Of a DNA stretch of 64,000 nt, positions 59,910 through 64,000 are shown piece after piece. The DNA lies in contig JASCOV010000010.1 in NCBI GenBank assembly GCA_029960045.1, positions 62,001 through 126,000 of the forward strand, read 5' to 3'. The notes below the pieces were generated by a model. It did no database searches and had not been told where the DNA came from. It saw only the letters and a list, made by a program, of their open reading frames with translations. Each line of letters begins with the position of its first letter. Positions within the stretch are counted from its first letter, which is position 1. The position numbers were made by a program, and so were the translations under genes. Origin of the DNA: Flavobacteriaceae bacterium PS02293. Lineage in GTDB: Bacteria; Bacteroidota; Bacteroidia; Flavobacteriales; Weeksellaceae.

Positions 59910-60042
59910 AAGTAAGGTAAAAAATCAAACAGACACTTACTTACAGAGCGTTACCAATTACGCTATCCCGAATTATCGGAACAGGATTCGAACCTGTATG
60001 CTGTACCCAAACGAAGAAATTCTGTTTTTACGACACTTACTT
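59910..60042 (-). ncRNA. T1: Y-RNA-like RNA with divergent permuted tRNA core
   Basis: 133 nt: outer stem AAGUAAG/CUUACUU, UGUCGUAAAA, inner stem ACAGA/UCUGU, UUUCUUCGU, T arm ACAGG-UUCGAAU-CCUGU, a 5-bp acceptor-like stem UCCGA/UCGGG closed by UAAU, and D arm GCGU-AAUUGGUA-ACGC. The core sequence differs from T3/T5, so it mimics a different tRNA. The stop codon of the preceding small gene lies in the first stem. A second copy of AAGUAAGUGUC is present near the 3' side (59932-59942) and could compete for the outer stem. Confidence 0.75.
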
Positions 60043-60264
60043 TTTAGTGTTCCATTGAGTTTTCCTGTATTTTTTCCAACTTCTCTGAAACTTAATTTCT
60101 TTTGAATTAATTGTTTCATAGCCGTGTGGAAAACACCAAGAACATCCCATATCGTCTCCATATAAAATTCTGGAAATCTGGACATTTGAAATCTTTTTCG
60201 GAAAATCAATTAATCCGTATTCATTGATTCCGAAAGATTGTCTTAACGTTTTAAATTTTTTCAT
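60037..60264 (-). CDS. Small CxxC protein of unknown function
   Basis: A 75-residue protein, not recognised. It has Cys41-Ser-Trp-Cys44 followed by FPHG, with an acidic GDDMG just before, and a very basic C-terminal tail (KFQRSWKKYRKTQWNTKK) suited to binding RNA. It is the first gene after the 60347-60382 promoter, so it leads the main RNA array. Its stop codon lies inside the first stem of T1. The conserved CxxC plus basic tail and the position suggest an RNA-binding or redox partner, which is inference only. Confidence 0.65.
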   Translation of the reverse strand: MKKFKTLRQSFGINEYGLIDFPKKISNVQISRILYGDDMGCSWCFPHGYETINSKEIKFQRSWKKYRKTQWNTKK

Positions 60265-60346
60265 AAGTATTGAGTATTAACCTCAATACACCGCTCCTTT
60301 AAGACATTGTTTATAATAATTCATAGTTATTATTTTTTTGAAGTTA

Positions 60347-60382
60347 CAAATTTATTGTATTGATACGCATTCTATTTGCGTA
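60347..60382 (-). promoter_or_regulatory. Promoter and operator of the RNA array
   Basis: A perfect inverted repeat TACGCA-N7-TGCGTA (60364-60382) is followed on the minus strand, after 9 nt, by TAAATTTG (60347-60354), a full TAnnTTTG -7 box. The same layout precedes the TROVE gene. It sits immediately after the DUF6584-like stop codon and 83 bp before the small CxxC gene. Confidence 0.7.
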
Positions 60383-60383
60383 G

Positions 60384-60917
60384 TTAGAAAATTATTTCAA
60401 ATAAAATTTTAATTAGCTCACAAAGTTTTACAAATCCTAAAACCGGAAGTAAAATAAGTCCTCCAATAAAAAGGTAAAGCCCAATTGTACTTAAAAAAGT
60501 GTCTTTCGATTCTGTGTAATTTCCCTTCTCTCTATCTTTTCTTTTAAATTCAGGAATGTGTTTTGTCTTTCTAAAACTGTCAGATTCTAATTCACTTAAA
60601 ATATTTTTCAAGTATTCTGAAAGTTGATTTTTATCTCCACGGAAAACAATATCTTTTAAAATAGCATTTCCTGAATTGCTTAAAGAATTTCTGTAAATAT
60701 CAACAGCTTCTTTCATATCAAAATTCTGAAGTTCGGACAAAATCCAAAATTTTCCGGCTTCATCTTTGAATCCTGAATCATAATAAATTTGTCCTAGTTT
60801 CTCTCTTAAAGAAATATCATCAGGAAATTCATTAATCAGATTTCTCAGTCTATCACAGGCCTTTTTCTTTCTTCCTGCTTTCAGGTCTTCATCTATTCTG
60901 TAGAAAATAGTTCCCAT
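60384..60917 (-). CDS. DUF6584-like TPR protein with C-terminal membrane segment
   Basis: A 177-residue protein. Residues about 8-60 (AGRKKKACDRLRNLINEFPDDISLREKLGQI followed by YYDSGFKDEAGKFWI) form TPR-like helices that resemble DUF6584 proteins of actinobacteria. The region 110-140 is highly charged. The C-terminus (LYLFIGGLILLPVLGFVKLCELIKILFEII) is hydrophobic and could anchor it in the membrane. It lies between RNA hairpin H2 and the array promoter. Its function is unknown; a scaffold role for the RNP is only a guess. Confidence 0.65.
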   Translation of the reverse strand: MGTIFYRIDEDLKAGRKKKACDRLRNLINEFPDDISLREKLGQIYYDSGFKDEAGKFWILSELQNFDMKEAVDIYRNSLSNSGNAILKDIVFRGDKNQLSEYLKNILSELESDSFRKTKHIPEFKRKDREKGNYTESKDTFLSTIGLYLFIGGLILLPVLGFVKLCELIKILFEIIF

Positions 60918-60933
60918 ATTTTTTTTTAATTAA

Positions 60934-61012
60934 AACCAAGTAATAAGCTATAAGAGTTTTTGATATTCAAGTTACGAGTTTGACGATGGAACTCTTATAT
61001 ACGACATTGGTT
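60934..61012 (-). ncRNA. H2: short Y-RNA-like hairpin
   Basis: 79 nt: outer stem AACCAA/UUGGUU, UGUCGU, inner stem UAUAAGAG/CUCUUAUA (8 bp), then UUCCAUCGU, the only element with CAUCG in place of CUUCG. The loop is long (about 35 nt). It is 6 nt after H1 and ends 16 bp before the DUF6584-like start. Confidence 0.62.
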
Positions 61013-61018
61013 AGTTTA

Positions 61019-61089
61019 AACCGAGCAATTTGCGAAAAGACTCATATTCAATTAAAAGTCGAAGGATTTCTTTTCTTACGGCATCGGTT
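61019..61089 (-). ncRNA. H1: short Y-RNA-like hairpin
   Basis: 71 nt: outer stem AACCGA/UCGGUU, UGCCGUAAG, inner stem GAAAAGA/UCUUUUC, AUCCUUCGACUU, and 3' strand AAAUUGC before the closing stem, shared in form with H3. It begins 8 bp after the stop of the gene at 61098, and H2 follows directly. Confidence 0.65.
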
Positions 61090-61097
61090 GGTTTTTA

Positions 61098-61430
61098 TTA
61101 TGTTTTCTGAATAATTTCCGTTTTATACTTTTCAAAGCCAAATGGTCCAAAAAAAGTCGACCAGTCTCCTGCATCTGGACTCTCTTCAATATTCCCAGAA
61201 AATATTTCAATACAGTCATTTTCTTCCAAAAGCACAGTTTCCCTATTAAGATGATAGTATTTTAATAATTCTATTAATTCTTGTAAATCACTGGCATCTG
61301 TTTTAAATCCATAAATTGTTACAACAAAAATATTTGATTGTTCTTGACTTAGCGAAAATTCAAACTTTATGGTATTATCATTCATAATTATTATGTTTGA
61401 TAAAACAGGATATTGGTTAATAATTTTCAT
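61098..61430 (-). CDS. Hypothetical protein following the TROVE gene
   Basis: A 110-residue soluble protein not recognised as a known family. It looks like a small alpha/beta domain: strands KFEFSLSQEQ, IFVVTIYGFK and CIEIFSGNIEE around helix DLQELIELLKYYHL, then an aromatic tail (DWSTFFGPFGFEKYK). The start at 61430 is 35 bp after TROVE; a second Met at 61385 (MNDNTIKF) is also possible. It is co-directional with TROVE and is followed 8 bp later by H1, so it belongs to the same transcription unit by position. Confidence 0.6.
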   Translation of the reverse strand: MKIINQYPVLSNIIIMNDNTIKFEFSLSQEQSNIFVVTIYGFKTDASDLQELIELLKYYHLNRETVLLEENDCIEIFSGNIEESPDAGDWSTFFGPFGFEKYKTEIIQKT

Positions 61431-61465
61431 TTATAATTTAATTTAACATTTAAAAGCAGTGCCTT

Positions 61466-62983
61466 TTACAGCACTACTTTTTTAATCATTTCTACTGCAG
61501 ATTTTCGGTCTTCCAAAGCATTCAGTACATCGAAGATTTTGTCGGACCAACCTGCAATAAGATAGACATCATTTTTTCTGACATCCAACGGTTGTTTTCC
61601 GTAACCAGCCAAATCAAAAATATACAATTTCGCATTTGGATTGTTTTTTTTATATCGATTCCAAGAATACTCAAAAGAATCATCGGTTAAGTTACTGTTC
61701 CACAATTGAGTATCGGTGAATAACATTACTTTGTCCACTTTTTCGTTTCTTCTGATTAAATCCTCAATCACAAGATAACCGTTTGTGGAATAACCAACTT
61801 CACCTTCCCTTTTGTAGAACGCATCCACGTTTCTCAGGATACCATTTTTCGGCATCGGAACTCTTTTCCAAATGTCACCGAACATACCTGTAATCACGTT
61901 TTTGCACTGCGGCTGCAACATCATCGCCATCAACAGACCGATGTCGTACAACAACACTTTAGATTTCGGAGAAATTGCCTTCTGCATAGAACCGGAAACG
62001 TCTGTCGCAATCACAACCGAAGTTTCGAAACCAAAACCTCTGATGTTTTTTGCGCTCACCATCACCGCATCTTCCAATGCTTCCAAGATTGATGAAATGT
62101 ATTTTGAATCGATGTTTTTCAATTCTCTGTACGCCGACAAAAATCTGAATGGCAATTGTTTTGAGTTTCTTACCGCTTTTTCATCCGACAAATAATTGCA
62201 AACTTTATAAATCGCATCTGATGAAACATTGGCTTCCAAGATGTTTCTAAGGTTTCTTAATGTCGCCATATAACCCAATTTGTTGCTGAAAATCAGTTCT
62301 TCCCATTTGTTTTTGAAAGCTGATTTTTTTTCCGCATCATCGGCAAATTTAGTTTGACCTAAAACTGAAAGTTCAACTTCCCAAGTATAAGGCGTTTCCA
62401 ACGAGTCGTTTACGATTTTGTTGAAAATGGCCTGCTGATTTTCATCTTTTGCTTTTGGGTGCACCAAGAACAATGCATCTTTCAAAGTCACCTCCGCTTT
62501 TCTGTTGTATTTTGCGAATTGATATTCATCAAATTTGTTGAAAGATTTCACCAAACCTTTTTGGATTTGTTTAGAAAGCTTGTTCAATTTTTTCAAATCC
62601 GTTCTGTTGTTTGCCAATTGGTAATACGCCAGCAATTCTGTGATTTCATCCGCTCTTTGGATAACGCCGTCAACAGTTTTGCTTACCAAGTCTGTACCTG
62701 AAGTCTGTTTCGCCAATTCGGTTGTCAAAACCAATGGGATTGAACGCAAATACATATCTTTTCTTGCATAAACTGCTAATTTCGCTACGAAATCCGGGTC
62801 ATTTTTCTGAATCAGAGATTGGATTCTTGTCAATCTGTCATTTCCTTTTTCATAGGTTGCGTTTGATAATTCTGTTGTAACAACAGCACTATATAGTTCT
62901 TCTGCAGGCGTCATTGTGTAAGCTTTTGCACCTTCGTAGTTGGTTACTACTCTATTTGATTTTCTTAAAAAATTAAATTTCAT
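61466..62983 (-). CDS. rsr: TROVE-domain protein (bacterial Ro60/Rsr)
   Basis: A 505-residue protein. The TROVE part (about residues 20-310) is a ring of HEAT-like helices that in Ro60 binds Y RNA and RNA ends; DPDFVAKLAVYARKDMYLRSIP and QLPFRFLSAYREL are typical blocks. The C-terminal von Willebrand A domain carries the metal site Asp328-x-Ser330-x-Ser332 in IATDVSGSMQ. Known bacterial orthologues (Rsr) use Y RNAs to tether nucleases such as PNPase for RNA maturation and decay. The frame starts with MKFNFLRKSN. Upstream are two exonuclease genes; downstream, the RNA elements. Confidence 0.93.
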   Translation of the reverse strand: MKFNFLRKSNRVVTNYEGAKAYTMTPAEELYSAVVTTELSNATYEKGNDRLTRIQSLIQKNDPDFVAKLAVYARKDMYLRSIPLVLTTELAKQTSGTDLVSKTVDGVIQRADEITELLAYYQLANNRTDLKKLNKLSKQIQKGLVKSFNKFDEYQFAKYNRKAEVTLKDALFLVHPKAKDENQQAIFNKIVNDSLETPYTWEVELSVLGQTKFADDAEKKSAFKNKWEELIFSNKLGYMATLRNLRNILEANVSSDAIYKVCNYLSDEKAVRNSKQLPFRFLSAYRELKNIDSKYISSILEALEDAVMVSAKNIRGFGFETSVVIATDVSGSMQKAISPKSKVLLYDIGLLMAMMLQPQCKNVITGMFGDIWKRVPMPKNGILRNVDAFYKREGEVGYSTNGYLVIEDLIRRNEKVDKVMLFTDTQLWNSNLTDDSFEYSWNRYKKNNPNAKLYIFDLAGYGKQPLDVRKNDVYLIAGWSDKIFDVLNALEDRKSAVEMIKKVVL

Positions 62984-63044
62984 AATTACTGTTTTTATGG
63001 TTAAACATTTTGGAGGACTATCATTTCCTCTCTGATTTCTGATG

Positions 63045-63080
63045 CAAAGTAAAAACCTAATTGCGCAATGTTTTTGCGTA
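63045..63080 (-). promoter_or_regulatory. Promoter and operator of the TROVE gene
   Basis: TACGCA-N7-TGCGCA (63062-63080; one mismatch to the perfect repeat of the array promoter) is followed after 9 nt by TTACTTTG (63045-63052), one base from TAnnTTTG. The leader to the TROVE start is about 60 bp. Confidence 0.65.
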
Positions 63081-63118
63081 GTAAAATTAATTACTAAAAA
63101 TTCTTATATTTTTTTCAA

Positions 63119-63667
63119 TTAAGTTCTCTGCAGACACCAAAATAAAATCTTGGCGATGTTCTTCACATCATCAACTCCTCTGTGATGAGTACCTTCTAAA
63201 GGGAATTTCAATTCTTTCAAAGCTCTGTCCATTCCTACACTTTTTCTGATGGGATGCAATTGAGCAAATAAGGTTTTCACGTTGATGTGGTCATAACTTA
63301 AAGGATAATCAACCTTGAATTTCCTTGCCTGATTTTGAAGCATACTCAAATCGTAGTTTCCATAACTTGCCCAAGTCAAATCTTCGGAATCATAATCTTC
63401 TCTAAGAATATCCAGAGCATCTTCCAGCAAAATCCCTTCATCATCAAGCATTTCCTGCGTAATGGAAGTCAGTTCTGTACAAAACGGACTTACTTTCGAG
63501 TATTGAGGTTTTACTAAAATTCCCTCATTTTGTGAAATCTTACCGGTTTTCGTATCCATAATACAAACTCCGATTTCTATGATTTCACTTTCTTGTCCTC
63601 TCGGCGGTCGGTCATTCCAACACGTGGCTTCGAGGTCTATAATTAATATATTGTCTGTTGTTTTCAT
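63119..63667 (-). CDS. DEDDh 3'-5' exonuclease (Eri1/KapD-like)
   Basis: A 182-residue exonuclease beginning at MKTTDNILIIDLEATCW; the longer frame to 63781 runs through a repetitive spacer and is rejected. The DEDDh set is visible: Asp and Glu in IDLEATCW, Asp in SYGNYDLSML, and His and Asp in HRGVDDVKNIAKIL. The DLEATCW opening is like the Eri1 branch, which trims structured RNA such as histone mRNA ends and 5.8S rRNA in eukaryotes. It lies 135 bp upstream of the TROVE gene on the same strand, so it is a candidate processing nuclease for the RNP. Confidence 0.9.
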   Translation of the reverse strand: MKTTDNILIIDLEATCWNDRPPRGQESEIIEIGVCIMDTKTGKISQNEGILVKPQYSKVSPFCTELTSITQEMLDDEGILLEDALDILREDYDSEDLTWASYGNYDLSMLQNQARKFKVDYPLSYDHINVKTLFAQLHPIRKSVGMDRALKELKFPLEGTHHRGVDDVKNIAKILFWCLQRT

Positions 63668-63689
63668 TTGTTTAAAAAATTTAATTGTT

Positions 63690-63780
63690 AATGGATGGAA
63701 GATGGATGCGGGAAGATGGAAGTTTTTGGAGTACGCAATTGACTTCCAGACTTCAGATTCAGACTTCCAGCCCAAATTCA
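63690..63780. repeat. Low-complexity spacer with short direct repeats
   Basis: The spacer between the two exonuclease genes is built of repeated GGAAGATGGA- and GACTTCCAGA-type units (for example GATGGAAGATGGATGCGGGA at 63694). It has no coding or stem structure of note and could have arisen by slippage or as a dispersed repeat. Confidence 0.4.
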
Positions 63781-64000
63781 TCCCAAAATTTCTCTCAAAA
63801 TTTTGGCGGCGTTGTAAGCATCGTCTGCTCCGCTGTGATGATTTCCTTCAAAATCCATATTCATATATTTCAAGGCTCTTTTTAAGCCCATCATTTTATG
63901 AAATCCGATATGATTTTTAAATTGATACATCACATTAATATAATTTTCTGAAAAAGGATTTTCGATTCCGAGATAATCACACTGTTCCATCATTTGCTCT
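63778..64000 (-). CDS. Second DEDDh 3'-5' exonuclease, 5'-truncated by window edge
   Basis: The frame is open to the window end, so only the C-terminal 73 or so residues are seen. HHSGADDAYNAAKILREIL supplies the His and final Asp of a DEDDh exonuclease and parallels HRGVDDVKNIAKIL of the next gene, so the two are tandem paralogues. The gene is 110 bp upstream of its partner on the same strand. Confidence 0.85.
   Translation of the reverse strand, partial: EQMMEQCDYLGIENPFSENYINVMYQFKNHIGFHKMMGLKRALKYMNMDFEGNHHSGADDAYNAAKILREILG

Noticed and set aside
58371..60042. tRNA genes
   Set aside because: The T-arm and D-arm segments are in permuted order, with the acceptor ends joined by a loop and no anticodon arm or CCA end, so these are tRNA mimics and not tRNAs.
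58371..60042. Split or permuted tmRNA (ssrA)
   Set aside because: tmRNA has no D stem of this kind and needs a peptide-tag reading frame and a G-U pair in the acceptor; here D arms are intact and elements are short and repeated.
59364..61089. CRISPR array
   Set aside because: Repeated parts are structured, unequal in length and irregularly spaced, with no spacers of constant size and no cas genes.
58371..61089. Integron-type attC sites after gene cassettes
   Set aside because: The gene-plus-hairpin arrangement is similar, but the GTTRRRY/RYYYAAC core sites and an integrase are absent and tRNA-like arms are not expected in attC. It remains a weak alternative for how cargo genes move.
62984..63118. 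Sigma-54 (RtcR-type) promoter for the TROVE gene
   Set aside because: No TGGCAC-N5-TTGC-like element was found; a TAnnTTTG-type promoter with an inverted repeat is present instead.

Overview
The window looks like the chromosome of a Bacteroidota bacterium of the Flavobacteriia, most like Chryseobacterium and its relatives (Weeksellaceae). The evidence is the low GC content, promoters with TAnnTTTG -7 boxes, few Shine-Dalgarno sites, a SusC/SusD pair, a fused CcoNO oxidase subunit, and protein families typical of that group (DPP11, DUF5723, DUF1826). No rRNA, true tRNA, insertion sequence or CRISPR array was found.

Layout. 1-11010: assorted chromosomal genes (FAD oxidase end, DPP11 peptidase, MepB-like protein, DEAD helicase, outer-membrane DUF5723 protein, YqaE/Pmp3 protein, M16 peptidase, a membrane protein). 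11127-15008: a minus-strand operon resembling quinone or catechol detoxification systems (two MhqO-like dioxygenases, an MhqD-like hydrolase, a cupin, a receiver-like protein, a Crp/Fnr regulator). 15209-16009: a HAD phosphatase. 16105-49180: about 33 kb of minus-strand genes forming a glucuronoxylan utilisation locus. It holds a degenerate-Nudix regulator, xylose isomerase and kinase, SusCD, the complete glucuronate-to-KDG-to-KDPG pathway, GH43, GH115, GH35, an acetylesterase, a symporter, GH10, a second GH43, GH67, and split transketolase with transaldolase. Together these import and debranch xylan and feed xylose into the pentose phosphate pathway and glucuronate into pyruvate plus glyceraldehyde-3-phosphate. 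50020-54374: DUF1826 protein, an XRE regulator, and a minimal cbb3 oxidase operon. 54495-58142: the oxidative pentose phosphate operon gnd-zwf-pgl.

58339-64000 holds the most unusual content. A TROVE (Ro60/Rsr) protein gene is preceded by two DEDDh exonuclease genes. It is followed, on the same strand, by small accessory genes whose gaps are filled with nine structured RNA elements. Three of these (T1, T3, T5) are permuted tRNA cores: T arm, then an acceptor-like stem closed by a short loop, then D arm. The anticodon arm is replaced by a helix formed by the RNA's own 5' and 3' ends. That is the architecture of bacterial Y RNAs (YrlA), the known partners of Ro proteins. Two (T2, T4) keep only the T arm, and four (H1-H4) are short hairpins with the same end helix. 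Eight of nine carry UGYCGU just inside the outer stem and CUUCG after the inner stem. The TROVE gene and the RNA array share a promoter layout: an inverted repeat TACGCA-N7-TGCG(T/C)A exactly 9 nt before a TAnnTTTG-like box. I infer a Ro-type RNP system with a diversified Y-RNA array. The structural assignments come from reading the sequence and have not been tested by covariance search or expression data.
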